A program made the translations under genes and the position numbers. From contig SSSZ01000060.1 in NCBI GenBank assembly GCA_009469675.1, positions 26,311-90,310 of the forward strand: a DNA stretch of 64,000 nucleotides, given 5' to 3'. Positions within the stretch are counted from its first letter, which is position 1, and each line of letters starts with the position of its first letter. The notes below the pieces were generated by a model. The model was not told the origin of the DNA. It ran no database searches and worked only from the letters and a program-made list of their open reading frames with translations. The stretch comes from Azonexaceae bacterium (lineage in GTDB: Bacteria > Pseudomonadota > Gammaproteobacteria > Burkholderiales > Rhodocyclaceae). Positions 1-8,861 of this stretch are shown piece after piece.

Positions 1-23
1 CAAGGGCGGAAAAAACCTGGATT

Positions 24-1124
24 TTACTCGATTTTTCCCGCGATGCGCGGCGTCGCACAGGCCACGTCGCCGCACTGGGCGCGGTGGCGCAGGGCATGGT
101 CCATGAGAACCAGGGCCAGCATGGCCTCGGCGATGGGCGTCGCCCGAATGCCGACGCAGGGATCGTGCCGCCCTTCGGTGGCGACCTCGACGGCTTCGCC
201 CCGCAGGTTGACCGAACGCCGCGGCTGGGCGATCGACGAAGTGGGCTTGATGGCCATATTGACGACGATCTCCTGCCCCGTCGAAATGCCGCCCAGGATG
301 CCGCCGGCGTGGTTGGATACAAAGCCGGCCGGTGTCATTTCGTCGCCGTGCTCCGAACCTTTTTGCGCCACCGCGGCAAAACCCGCGCCGATTTCGACCC
401 CCTTCACCGCGTTGATGCCCATCATGGCGTAGGCGATTTCGGCGTCGAGGCGGTCGTAGACCGGTTCGCCCCAGCCCGGCGGCACGCCGCGGGCGACGAC
501 GGTGATGCGGGCGCCGACCGAATCGCGGCCCCGGCGCAGGTCGTCCATGTAACTCTCGAGCTGGGGGACGATACCGGCATTGGGGACAAAAAAGGCGTTG
601 CCGTCGATGTCGGCCTCGGCGACGAAGGGAATCTCGATCGGCCCCAGAGCGCTCATCCAGCCGCGGATGGTGACGCCATAGCGCTCCTGCAGCCACTTGC
701 GGGCAATGGCGCCGCCGGCGACGCGCACGGCGGTCTCCCGGGCCGAAGCCCGGCCGCCGCCGCGGTGATCGCGAAAACCATATTTCTGGGTGTAGGTGTA
801 GTCGGCGTGGCCGGGACGGAAGGTTTCGGCGATGTTGCCGTAATCCTTGCTGCGCTGATCCTGGTTGCGGATGAGGAGGCCGATGGGCGTGCCGGTGGTT
901 TTGCCTTCGAAGACGCCGGAAAGAATTTCCACCGTATCCGGTTCCCGCCGCTGGGTGACGTGGCGCGAGGTGCCGGGTTTGCGGCGGTCCAGTTCGGCCT
1001 GGATGTCGGCGGCGCAAAGGGCCAATCCCGGGGGGCAGCCATCGACGACGCAGCCGATGGCCGGGCCGTGGGATTCGCCGAAGGAGGTCAGAGTAAACAG
1101 GGTGCCTAGGGTATTGCCGGACAT
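24..1124 (-). CDS. aroC: Chorismate synthase
   Basis: Converts 5-enolpyruvylshikimate-3-phosphate to chorismate, the last shared step of aromatic amino acid synthesis, in the cytoplasm using reduced FMN. The 366-residue protein has the family's usual length. It begins [20 protein letters not shown], the conserved N-terminal GxSHG signature, and carries the later signatures [12 protein letters not shown] and GGISTGQ, and RHDPC near the C terminus. The start is the ATG on the minus strand at 1124. It reads out towards the left edge of the window, and the gene itself is complete. Nothing in its codon use or domain order is odd. Confidence 0.97.
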   Translation of the reverse strand: MSGNTLGTLFTLTSFGESHGPAIGCVVDGCPPGLALCAADIQAELDRRKPGTSRHVTQRREPDTVEILSGVFEGKTTGTPIGLLIRNQDQRSKDYGNIAETFRPGHADYTYTQKYGFRDHRGGGRASARETAVRVAGGAIARKWLQERYGVTIRGWMSALGPIEIPFVAEADIDGNAFFVPNAGIVPQLESYMDDLRRGRDSVGARITVVARGVPPGWGEPVYDRLDAEIAYAMMGINAVKGVEIGAGFAAVAQKGSEHGDEMTPAGFVSNHAGGILGGISTGQEIVVNMAIKPTSSIAQPRRSVNLRGEAVEVATEGRHDPCVGIRATPIAEAMLALVLMDHALRHRAQCGDVACATPRIAGKIE

Positions 1125-1163
1125 CGGAGGAGCGCCGCGCTAGAATGGAAAGGCGAGTTTACC

Positions 1164-1310
1164 ATGCCCAGGAAAAAGCCCTCACCCGCCCCCGCCCGAC
1201 CCGGACCGCCCCCGTCCCGCCCCACCGCCCCACCGGCCTCCCCCAACCCAAGGCCGCAGCAGGCCGCCCGCTGGCAGCGCACGAAACGCTACGGCTGGGA
1301 TTCACGGTAA
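1164..1310 (+). CDS. Short proline-rich ORF, possible gene remnant
   Basis: An ATG-started 48-codon frame begins MPRKKPSPAPARPG and ends RTKRYGWDSR, twelve bases before the RAYT-associated repeat at 1322. It is basic and proline-rich and no family is recognised. It sits divergently beside aroC. It may be the leftover N terminus of a gene cut by the repeat element, or a chance frame in GC-rich DNA. I see no strong ribosome binding site. Confidence 0.2.
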   Translation: MPRKKPSPAPARPGPPPSRPTAPPASPNPRPQQAARWQRTKRYGWDSR

Positions 1311-1321
1311 TAGGAAAATCA

Positions 1322-1582
1322 GGGTCAGGTCTTGCACAGCAGCAAACAGAACTTTGGAGGCCACCGCATCCGCCGACTGAAATCCGGGCAAACCCCCCCA
1401 AGCTGGGACCATGGGAAGCGGGTATCAGAGCATGGCGAGGCTCAGGGGATATCTCGCCTCCAACCATCGCTCTCGCTATGCTTTCGCCATGATGCCAACT
1501 CGACATCGTAGCCAGTCGCCAAAGGCTGCAGGTTTGCGAGACCCGATCCAGGAATCAGATGTTGTGGTGCAAGACCTGACCC
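1322..1582. repeat. Empty RAYT/REP-type unit (unit A)
   Basis: A 261-bp unit bounded by perfect 15-bp inverted repeats: GGGTCAGGTCTTGCA at 1322-1336 and its reverse complement at 1568-1582. The same two ends in the same orientation bound the transposase-coding unit at 4561-5540. The interior of this copy has no recognisable gene. It therefore looks like a non-autonomous relative mobilised by the RAYT transposase. Its right end is the point where the reading frame of the gene fragment at 1588-4530 breaks off. Confidence 0.65.
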
Positions 1583-1608
1583 TGGAATTACTTGACCCTG
1601 GAATTACT
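1577..1608. repeat. 16-bp perfect tandem duplication at unit A right end
   Basis: TGACCCTGGAATTACT occurs twice in direct succession at 1577-1592 and 1593-1608, followed by a partial third copy (GGAATTAC, 1609-1616). The unit consists of the last bases of the RAYT repeat plus the flanking bases. A similar 14-bp duplication lies at the right end of the transposase unit (5534-5561). Confidence 0.75.
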
Positions 1609-4530
1609 GGAATTACGTGCCGCGAGCGCGGTCGAATCGATGCCCGCAGCCGCAGCCAGCAGGTCACCGCTAAGCGCCTCGTCCTCGCGGCCGGCAAGGG
1701 AAAGGTTGCCTGCCGTCGGTGCGTCGTTCACCGGCGCAACGACGATCACCACCTCAGCTACCGCGGAATCGAGCTCACCGTCGTTCACCACATAGGTGAA
1801 GTGGTCGGTACCGTTCCAGTCAGTAACCGGCGTATAGACAAAGCTACCGCCAGCACCGACCACCAGCTGCCCATGCGCCGGGCCGCTGACGATGCGGCCA
1901 GCAAGCGCTGTCGAATCGATATCCGCCGCCGTGGCGAGCAGCATGCCCGCGACAGACTCGTCCTCCGCTCCTGCCAGCGACTGGTCGCCCAGCGTTGGCG
2001 CATCGTTCACCGCGTTAGCCACGAAGGTGGTGCGCGAGGCAGTCGTCGCAACGCCGTCGTTCACCTCGAACGCGACGCTGTCCGTGCCATTCCAGTCCGC
2101 AGCTGGTGTGTAAGTCCAGGTGCCGTCGACGTTCTGCGTGAAGCTGCCGTGCTGCGGCATGGCAGTGACTGCCGCCGTGAGCGCATCGCCATCGACATCG
2201 CTGGCACCGGCCAACAGATCGACAGTCGTGCTGCCGTCTTCATCGAGCGTTACCGTGCGCCTGGGCGCCACTGGTACATCGTTCACCGGCGTAACGGTGA
2301 GCACCACGGTTGCAAGGTTGGAATCGACGCGACCATCCGAGAGCTTATAAGTGAAGAGGTCTTCGCCGAACCAGTCCTTCTCCGGGGTATAGGCAAAGCT
2401 GCCGTCGGCGTTGATGCTGAGCGCACCATGCGCCGGGCCGGTGACAACCACCGGCGCGAATCCGGGCTGGCGGGCGTTGAGGTCGTTGGCCAGCGCATCG
2501 ATTACGAGCGGTGCATCCTCGGCGGTGGTAACGGCATCATCGGTGGTTTGCGGCACGCCGAGGCGCAGGTCACGGATGGTCAGGCGGCTGTTCTGCGCTT
2601 CCAATCCATTGCCGAAGCCGATCAGGTCGAACGACAGGTTGACCGTCGTGCCGGCGGCGATGCCGGCGAGATCGACGAGATAGGTGCGGCTGCCGTCAGC
2701 GTTGGCGACCGAGCTGATGCCGGAAGCCTTGAACTCGCTGCCGTCCGCCTGCCGGTTGAGCGCGGCATCGCTCTTCGTGAGGCCGGTGCCGCCCAGGAGC
2801 GACAGCCCGGTGTTGGCGTCGAGCAGCGCGACTTCGAAGGCGTCGTCCGGGCCGTAGGCCTGATCGCCGAGGGCCACGTTGGCGACGGTGAAGGAGAGGA
2901 AGCGGTCGCCTTCGTTGACGACGAAGACCTGATTCAGGCGAGTCTGCGTAGCGGCGCCTTCGGCGAGCGTGGCAGTGCCGTTTTCGAAGCGGACGTCGCC
3001 CGTGGTGGACCAGCCATCTGCACTCGCGAAATCGGAGTTAGTGAGCTTCGGATTGGCAGCGGTGTCGAACTGCGGCACCTGCGAATCGAACCCGGCCGCA
3101 CGGCGGGCGCTACGTGTGGCGACGACGCGGGTGAAGGGAAGCGGTGCGCCGGGGTCGGTGGGGGCGTAGGGTTCGCTCGGACTATCTGGCGTGACGAATA
3201 TGCCGGCCAGACGCATCAGTTCGAGCTGCTCGTCGACGGTGAACGTGCGGCGTACGCCGGGCTGCAGCGTGGCGGCCATAAAGTCGTGGGCATCCGCCGT
3301 GTGATCCAACCCGAGCGCATGGCCGTATTCGTGCAGGAGGACGGTGAGCATGTCCATCTTGCCTTCGGCTTCCGAGCCCGGCTTGGCAACCCATTCGTTA
3401 GGGTTCGACGTCGGGAGGAATTCCTCGTTGAGGTAGGGGGTGTAGTCGATGAACCAGCCGTGACCGGCGGCGGTAGCATCAAGTGCAATGCCATTGGCGT
3501 TTTCTTGACCGATTACGCCGGTATCCAGGTTGTCAAAATGCACACTCAGAGCTAGCTCACCATTGACCCCATCGGCAACGGTGCCCACGGCGGTCCCATG
3601 TTTTGCAGGCTTGGGAGCCTTGATCATCACGGGATCGGGGCATGTCGGGCTCCGGTCATCCACCACTTCCAATACCTTGATGGTATAGATCGTTTTGAAT
3701 ACCTTGCCGCCATACTCGACCAAGAATACGGCCTGATCGTCTCCCAAATAGCCGGGATCAGGATCGTAACGGAAAAACGCAGGCCCCTTATCGTGATAAC
3801 CCCAGATAGTCAGCTTCCCGTGTTGAGTCTCTTGCAGCAACTTGACTTTGATATCTTCTAGCTTAATGGAGTACCCAATGCTCCCGTAATAGTTCCTCAA
3901 TCCAGAGGCCGGGCTGAGGCCGCGCATCGCTGACTGTAGATACTCTGGAGTGTGTTGTGTTTCCCTGCATAGATCGTAGACAAAATCAAAGCGAGGTGGC
4001 GCGGCGCTCACTCCCGCCTCTGCCATTATGGCCGGGCGATTATCCGGCTGAGGAACGTACGGAACGTCCAGAGTCATCATTAGCGTGTCTCCTAAAACGA
4101 GGATTTCCGCGTAATCGAGCAGCGCGGGAGGAATCTCGACGGATTCAATCCGACTGACATCGGAGTCCGTCTCGTCCGCAGAAAGATTTTTGGAAATATC
4201 TTTCGCTGTCGGCGGCTTGAGGTAAATGTGGAAATGGGTTTCGTGGTCTATTGCCGTCTGCGGGCTAAGTCCAAGTTTCTTCAGAATCTCGTTGATGTTG
4301 CGATATGGGTTTTGCGTCACCATTACGGGTGTTTGCTTCCCCGTAGTCGGGTCGGTCGTATATTGCAGTTTCCCGTTAACCTTCTTTGGATAGGATTGCC
4401 CCCCGATTATTACTCCGCTGATCATATTTCCGAACAGATCAGCCGCCGTCGTATTGACGATATTCTCCTTGAGATCGTCAGTGACACCATCGGTTTTGGT
4501 TAGTGCGTAGATCGACAGAAAATCCCGCAA
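1588..4530 (-). pseudogene. Fragment of a large metzincin/cadherin-like surface protein, both ends lost
   Basis: The frame is open for 980 codons but has no native ends. At the 5' side it runs unbroken through 4530 (a TTG) back to a stop inside the RAYT repeat at about 4566. At the 3' side the last residues (NSSNSRVK) are read from the duplicated repeat junction. The middle holds the metzincin zinc motif HEYGHALGLDHT around residues 398-409, typical of M10-like secreted peptidases. From about residue 660 there are at least three and a half Ig/cadherin-like repeats with the pattern EDxxxxxxLLAxAxDxD and ExWNGTDxFxYxVNDG, as in VCBS/Tandem-95 adhesins. The first third is visibly less GC-rich than the neighbours. 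Neither flank carries the missing parts, so the piece was probably moved here or left after deletion. A complete protein would be exported and large; this one is unlikely to be functional. Confidence 0.8.
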
Positions 4531-4560
4531 AGCGGCAACCTGATTGTTTAACGCGCAACG

Positions 4561-5540
4561 GGGTCAGGTCTTGCATCAAAACATCCACCCCAAACCACCG
4601 CCAAACGTCCCGCTACCGCCTTGACCCGCCTCATCCTTCCCCCCGTTTCACAATCCTGCTGACCGTCGCGTAATGCACCCCAAAGCACTGGGCGATTTGC
4701 TGTTGGGTGTAGTCACCCGTGGTATAGGCCGTGCGGATACCAGTGTCGCGGTCAGGGGCGGTGTCCCGATAGCTTTCGAGCGGCCTGGCCGGCGGACGCC
4801 GCTGGGTGCGGGGGATTTCCGGGTGATCGAGGGCTTCGGCGACGGCAGCTTGGGCTTCCCGGATGAAGTCTTCGCTGCCCAGGTAGATTTGCCCGCTCAG
4901 GGATTGCCACAGGCCGGGGAGCCCTATGCCGGCCCGCACGAAGTCGATGTAGGCGCGGCGGGCGTCTTCGATGGGGCCGGGGAATTGGCCGAGGAGCCAG
5001 CCGGTGTCGAGCCAGTCGGGCGCAGCTTGGCTGCCAACCATGGCCGGCCAGGAACTCCAGGGCCAGTCGCCGGGGGCGGCGACCATGCCAGCGCGCACGG
5101 GGTTGAGGACGACGTAGCGGGCGAGTTCGAGAAGGTAGGCGTCGCGCTCGACGAGGATGGCTTTGTAGCGCCCCTGGAAGACGTGGCCGACGCGGCGGTG
5201 TTGGCGGTTGATGTGTTGGGTGTAAACACCGTTCAACTGGCGCATGCCCTGGGCGAGGTTGGCTTCCGGCGTTTCGACGACGAGGTGGTAGTGGTTGGTC
5301 ATCTGGCACCAGGCGTGGCAGCGCCAGTTGAAGCGCCGGCAGACGGCGCCGAGGAGGGTGAGCCAGTAGAGGCGGTCGGCGTCGTTGAGGTAGACGTCTT
5401 CCCGCCGGTCGCCCCGGGAGGTGACGTGGTAGAGGCCACCGGCGAGTTCGATGCGCAGGGGTCGGGTCATGGCGGGAGCATAGTTTAGGCTTGGCACCGA
5501 AGCAAGGGGCAGGAAAATGTTGCTGTGCAAGACCTGACCC
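4561..5540. mobile_element. RAYT element with its transposase (unit B)
   Basis: A 980-bp unit bounded by the same perfect 15-bp inverted repeats as unit A: GGGTCAGGTCTTGCA at 4561-4575 and the reverse complement at 5526-5540. It contains a single gene, a Y1 (HUH) transposase of the REP-associated tyrosine transposase type. RAYTs are known to sit beside the short repeats they are thought to process. A 14-bp tandem duplication (CTGACCCCGGTTTT at 5534-5547 and 5548-5561) marks the right edge. Confidence 0.8.
4631..5470 (-). CDS. REP-associated tyrosine transposase (Y1, HUH family)
   Basis: A single-strand DNA transposase or nuclease that acts on REP-like repeats through a covalent phosphotyrosine. 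The HUH metal-binding motif is visible as TNHYHLVVE (HYH at residues 60-62), and the catalytic tyrosine lies in LLELARYVVLNPVRAG (Tyr119). The C terminus ends in a helix-turn-helix-like stretch (TQQQIAQCFGVHYATVSRIV) that probably contributes to DNA binding. I start it at the ATG at 5470 (MTRPLRIEL), because the frame upstream runs into the flanking repeat. Length (279 aa) and order fit the RAYT family. It is the only transposase in the window. Confidence 0.9.
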   Translation of the reverse strand: MTRPLRIELAGGLYHVTSRGDRREDVYLNDADRLYWLTLLGAVCRRFNWRCHAWCQMTNHYHLVVETPEANLAQGMRQLNGVYTQHINRQHRRVGHVFQGRYKAILVERDAYLLELARYVVLNPVRAGMVAAPGDWPWSSWPAMVGSQAAPDWLDTGWLLGQFPGPIEDARRAYIDFVRAGIGLPGLWQSLSGQIYLGSEDFIREAQAAVAEALDHPEIPRTQRRPPARPLESYRDTAPDRDTGIRTAYTTGDYTQQQIAQCFGVHYATVSRIVKRGEG

Positions 5541-5606
5541 CGGTTTTCTGACCCCGGTTTTCCCCCGGGACAACCGCAGCCCCCCGCGCCATCACTGGCG
5601 CAGCCC

Positions 5607-6050
5607 TCAGGCTGCCGGGTCCGGCCAGTTTTTGATGTAGCTCTTGAGCATCTGGTTCTCGAAGCTCTGCTCTTCGAGAACCGCTTTGGCCACGTCGAGG
5701 AAGGAAATCACCCCCATCAGGGTTTCGCCGTCCATCACTGGCAGGTAGCGGGAATGCTTGTCGATCATCAGGCGGCGGAGTTCGTTGGCTTCCATGGCCG
5801 GGAAGGCGGTGACCGGGTCGCTGACCATGACGTCGCCGACGGTGACCCCCGCCAGGTTGCCGGAATATTTCTTGAAGGCCAGCAGCACTTCGCGGAAGGT
5901 CAGCATGCCCGCCATCTTGCCGCTGCCCATCACAACGAGGGAGCCGACGTCGAGTTCGGCCATGGTGTCGATGGCGTCGGCCAGGGCCTGCCGGGGAGTG
6001 GTGGTATAGAGCGTGCCGCCCTTGATTCGGATGATCTCGCTGACCTGCAT
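5607..6050 (-). CDS. CBS-domain protein
   Basis: A 147-residue cytoplasmic protein made of two CBS motifs in tandem (about residues 10-65 and 75-130). The segments DIGSLVV-like ELDVGSLVVM, GMLTFREVLLA and RYLPVMDGETLMGVISFLDV are diagnostic. Such pairs bind adenine nucleotides and regulate partner proteins; no enzymatic domain is attached here. The start at 6050 (MQVSEIIRI) has GGAG about ten bases upstream and matches stand-alone family members. The frame remains open upstream to 6215, but that part looks non-coding. It is divergent from the HTH gene at 6292. Confidence 0.85.
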   Translation of the reverse strand: MQVSEIIRIKGGTLYTTTPRQALADAIDTMAELDVGSLVVMGSGKMAGMLTFREVLLAFKKYSGNLAGVTVGDVMVSDPVTAFPAMEANELRRLMIDKHSRYLPVMDGETLMGVISFLDVAKAVLEEQSFENQMLKSYIKNWPDPAA

Positions 6051-6188
6051 GCCGGTGGCTCCGTCGGGTTGATGCAAGGATGTTAGTCCATCCCGGCCCT
6101 TTGCGAAAGAGCGGGGGAGGCGCGCCCCTCCCGATCGGAATAAATCCACGGCGCGTGAAAAAATCCCAAAAAATTGTTGCAATGCCAC

Positions 6189-6238
6189 TTGCAAAATGCG
6201 AAACAAGTTATACAATAAGTTCTATGACCTAGGTCATA
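6189..6238 (+). promoter_or_regulatory. Promoter with perfect 16-bp operator-like palindrome for the HTH gene
   Basis: Within an AT-rich island there is a sigma-70-like -35 TTGCAA (6189-6194), a 16-bp spacer and -10 TACAAT (6211-6216). The perfect palindrome TATGACCTAGGTCATA (6223-6238) lies across the expected transcription start. A further short inverted repeat, CATAC/GTATG, follows. The arrangement suggests repression, quite possibly by the HTH protein encoded 54 bases downstream. Confidence 0.6.
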
Positions 6239-6291
6239 CGTAAAAAGTATGTCTGCTTATCCCTATCACGTCGGCGTATGGAGATCTGACC

Positions 6292-6588
6292 ATGAAGACC
6301 ATCGAGAAAATCGAACCCCGCGAAATCCGCCGTAAGCTCGGCCTTAATCAACAACAGTTCTGGTCCACCATCGGCGTGACCCAGAGCGGCGGCTCCCGCT
6401 ACGAAAGCGGCCGCAACATGCCCAAGCCGGTACGCGAGTTGCTGCGCCTCGTCCACGTCGAGCAAGTCGACATCAAGGCGATCAAGCGCGAAGACTGGGA
6501 AGTCATCGAGTATCTCCGCGCCCAGGAACCGGAACTCTTCAAGTCCCTGAAGAAGTCCGCCCGCGCCAAGGCCAAGAAGGCCGCCTGA
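6292..6588 (+). CDS. Small HTH transcriptional regulator
   Basis: A 98-residue DNA-binding protein. Residues 10-45 (EIRRKLGLNQQQFWSTIGV, then SGGSRYESGRNMP) form an Xre-like helix-turn-helix. The C terminus is a basic Lys/Ala tail (KKSARAKAKKAA) that could add nonspecific DNA contact. No ligand or partner domain is present. The ATG at 6292 follows GGAGATCTGACC. The perfect palindrome at its promoter makes autoregulation likely. I know the type from betaproteobacterial genomes but not its target. Confidence 0.85.
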   Translation: MKTIEKIEPREIRRKLGLNQQQFWSTIGVTQSGGSRYESGRNMPKPVRELLRLVHVEQVDIKAIKREDWEVIEYLRAQEPELFKSLKKSARAKAKKAA

Positions 6589-6611
6589 GCCTTACCGCTG
6601 CACGGCGGGCG

Positions 6612-7448
6612 TCACGGGCTGACGACGGTCCGGACGCCCGTTTTCTTTTCGATCTCGGCGGCAAAGGCCACGAGATCGGCGGCCGGCAAGCGTCCCAGCC
6701 GGGCTGCTCCGGGCTGCATCGAAGGGCGGGCCAGGCCGTAGAGATGGACGCCGGCCAGCCTGGCGGCGGCTTCGCCGAGCCAGGCGCAATAGGCGTCCCG
6801 CGCTTCGGCCGTGGGCGCGGCGCCGTCGATGGCGAACCAGCAGGTCTGCACCCAGGTCAGCGCCAGGGCGGCAGTGCGCCGCAGGTTGCGCAGCACCTTG
6901 GCGGGGTCGCTGGGGACGCCGTTGATGGCTCGCGTCGCTGCCTCCCCCACCCGATCGACCTTGAACCAGACCTCGCCCCCCGCTTCGCCGATGGCGCGGA
7001 TGCCGGCCTGCACCGCCCGACGGTGCACCAGGCTGCCGTTGGTGATGAGGCGGATCTTGACGGCGGCGGCCAAACCCCGCGCCGCCAGGATATCCCGCAC
7101 GCTGGCGACGGCCTCGGGAAAAGCCGCCGCGGCGGTGGGTTCGCCGTTGCCGGAAAAAGCCACGTCTACCAGGCGGCGCGCCTCGGGTGGCGTCTCCCGG
7201 GCGAGAAAATCGCCGTCCACGGCGGCGGCCAGGAAGTCTTCCAGCTCCCGGCGCAGGCGGTCGAGGTCGACAGGCGGCGGACCGCCCCGGGTCAGGCCCT
7301 CGACCTGGCAATAGGTACAGGCCCAATTGCAGGCGTTGTTGACGTTGAGGTTGATGCCGATCGACACGCCGCCCGCCCGGCGCGATACGACGGGATAGAC
7401 GTAGGTGAGGCCGGCACTGTCCCGGCGGTGGTCCGCGATGGTGAGCAT
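6612..7448 (-). CDS. Radical SAM protein
   Basis: A 278-residue radical SAM enzyme. The [4Fe-4S] cluster motif CNWACTYC (CxxxCxxC) lies near residue 44, followed by the glycine-rich VAFSGNGEPT, a radical SAM SAM-binding signature. It resembles the Fe-S oxidoreductase group related to TYW1/COG0731 rather than the shorter QueE. Its substrate cannot be told from sequence. The start at 7448 (MLTIADHRR) is chosen because the frame upstream is non-coding and overlaps queD on the other strand. It is divergent from queD with a 57-bp gap, so a link to queuosine metabolism is possible but not shown. Confidence 0.8.
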   Translation of the reverse strand: MLTIADHRRDSAGLTYVYPVVSRRAGGVSIGINLNVNNACNWACTYCQVEGLTRGGPPPVDLDRLRRELEDFLAAAVDGDFLARETPPEARRLVDVAFSGNGEPTAAAAFPEAVASVRDILAARGLAAAVKIRLITNGSLVHRRAVQAGIRAIGEAGGEVWFKVDRVGEAATRAINGVPSDPAKVLRNLRRTAALALTWVQTCWFAIDGAAPTAEARDAYCAWLGEAAARLAGVHLYGLARPSMQPGAARLGRLPAADLVAFAAEIEKKTGVRTVVSP

Positions 7449-7505
7449 GGGGCCATTGTATAATCCGGCCTCGCTTAAATCACCGCCGGATTTCCGGCTC
7501 GCCCC

Positions 7506-7958
7506 ATGTTCATCACCCGCCGCCTGGAATTCGACGCCGGCCACCGCATTCCCGACCATCAGAGCCAGTGCCGGCATCTGCACGGGCATCGCTACGCCAT
7601 CGAGATCACCCTGTCCGGCGAGGTCATCGACAAGGCCGGCGACGCCGCCAACGGCATGGTCATGGATTTTTCCCAGGTCAAGCAGCTGGCCCAGGAACAC
7701 GTCGTCGACCTCTGGGACCACGCTTTCCTGGCCTATGCCGGCGACCGGCCGGTGGTGGACTTCCTCGCCGCCCTGCCCGGCCACAAGACGGTCGTCCTCG
7801 ACCGCGTGCCCACCGCCGAAAACCTTGCCCGCATCGCCTTCGGCATTCTCGACGCGGTGTACCGCGACACCTACGGCAACCATCTGCGCCTCGAACGCAT
7901 CCGTCTCTACGAAACCCCCAATTGCTGGGCCGACGCCGTCCGCCCGGCAAGCGATTGA
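7506..7958 (+). CDS. queD: 6-carboxytetrahydropterin synthase / PTPS-family protein
   Basis: A 150-residue member of the PTPS/QueD family, which turns dihydroneopterin triphosphate into 6-carboxy-tetrahydropterin early in queuosine synthesis. The catalytic and zinc-binding residues are visible: His in FDAGHRIPDH, Cys in SQCRHLHGHRY with its HxH pair, and further His in LWDHAFL. The ATG at 7506 gives the usual N terminus MFITRRLEFDAGHR. It is monocistronic and divergent from the radical SAM gene. The family also includes pterin enzymes of other function, but QueD is the usual bacterial role. Confidence 0.88.
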   Translation: MFITRRLEFDAGHRIPDHQSQCRHLHGHRYAIEITLSGEVIDKAGDAANGMVMDFSQVKQLAQEHVVDLWDHAFLAYAGDRPVVDFLAALPGHKTVVLDRVPTAENLARIAFGILDAVYRDTYGNHLRLERIRLYETPNCWADAVRPASD

Positions 7959-8033
7959 GCTCCCGCCCCGACTCTCCTATACTGCCGGAAGACGTGGGGA
8001 AGGCGCCTGTCCCGGGCGCCTCGGAGGACAATA

Positions 8034-8861
8034 ATGAAAAAATGGTCCGCATGGCTCTTCGCCGTCGCCATGCTGCTCTGCCGATGCGCCAGCGCCCAAC
8101 CGGAACCTCTGACCGTGGGGATCATTCCCTATTTGTCGCCCAAGGTGCTGATCGGCCTCTTCCAGCCGCTGCGCGCCGCCCTCGCCGGCCCCGTGGGCCG
8201 CCCCGTCGAGCTCTACACCGCCCCCGACACCAAGACCTTCCTGCGCCGGACCCTCAAGGCCGATTTCGACCTCGTCGTCACCCCGGCTCACCAGGCCCGC
8301 CTGGCCCAGATCGAAGCCGGCTACCTGCCCCTCGTCCGCTTTTCCGGGCCGCTCCACGCCGCCCTCGCCGTGGGCGGCACCACCACCATCCGCGGCCTGG
8401 CCGATCTGCGCGGCAAGCGTGTGGCCTTCGCCGACCGCACCAACCTCGTCACCATCGTCGCCCTCCTGCGCCTCGCCGACCAGGGCATCGGTGAAGCCGA
8501 CCTGGAACTCGTTCCCGCAGGCTCCATGAGCAACGCCCTGCTGGCGCTCAAGCGGGGCGAAACCGACGCCGCCATCGTCGCCCATTACGCCTTCGACCAG
8601 ACGCCGGCGGAGCAGCGCCGGGGGCTACGCCTCGCCTATCTTTCCGAAGCGCTGCCCGGGGTCACCCTGCTCGCCCGCCCCGGCCTGCCGGCAAGCGAGC
8701 GCGAGGCCATCCGGCAGGCCCTGCTGCACTTGGGAAATACGCCGCAAGGGGCCGAATTCCTGGCCAAAAGCCGCTACCAGGGCGTGCTCCCGGCCGACGA
8801 GGCCTTCATGCGCCAGGCCGACCCCTACCTGGCCGAAACCCGGCGGCAACTCGGCCCATGA
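8034..8861 (+). CDS. PhnD-like periplasmic binding protein
   Basis: A 275-residue exported protein of the phosphate/phosphite/phosphonate-binding PhnD family. A signal peptide ends near residue 22 (LLCRCASAQPEP). The mature part has the two-lobed signature LTVGIIPYLSPKVLIGLFQPL and the segment ADLRGKRVAFADRTN. No transporter permease or ATPase is nearby. Instead the stop overlaps the start of a membrane-bound GGDEF/EAL protein (ATGA). That makes it a likely ligand-sensing partner for the signalling protein rather than a transporter component. This role is inference. Confidence 0.85.
   Translation: MKKWSAWLFAVAMLLCRCASAQPEPLTVGIIPYLSPKVLIGLFQPLRAALAGPVGRPVELYTAPDTKTFLRRTLKADFDLVVTPAHQARLAQIEAGYLPLVRFSGPLHAALAVGGTTTIRGLADLRGKRVAFADRTNLVTIVALLRLADQGIGEADLELVPAGSMSNALLALKRGETDAAIVAHYAFDQTPAEQRRGLRLAYLSEALPGVTLLARPGLPASEREAIRQALLHLGNTPQGAEFLAKSRYQGVLPADEAFMRQADPYLAETRRQLGP

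Noticed and set aside
5471..5530. An earlier start for the RAYT transposase
   Set aside because: The extra residues are read from the terminal repeat; family proteins begin near MTRPLRIEL.
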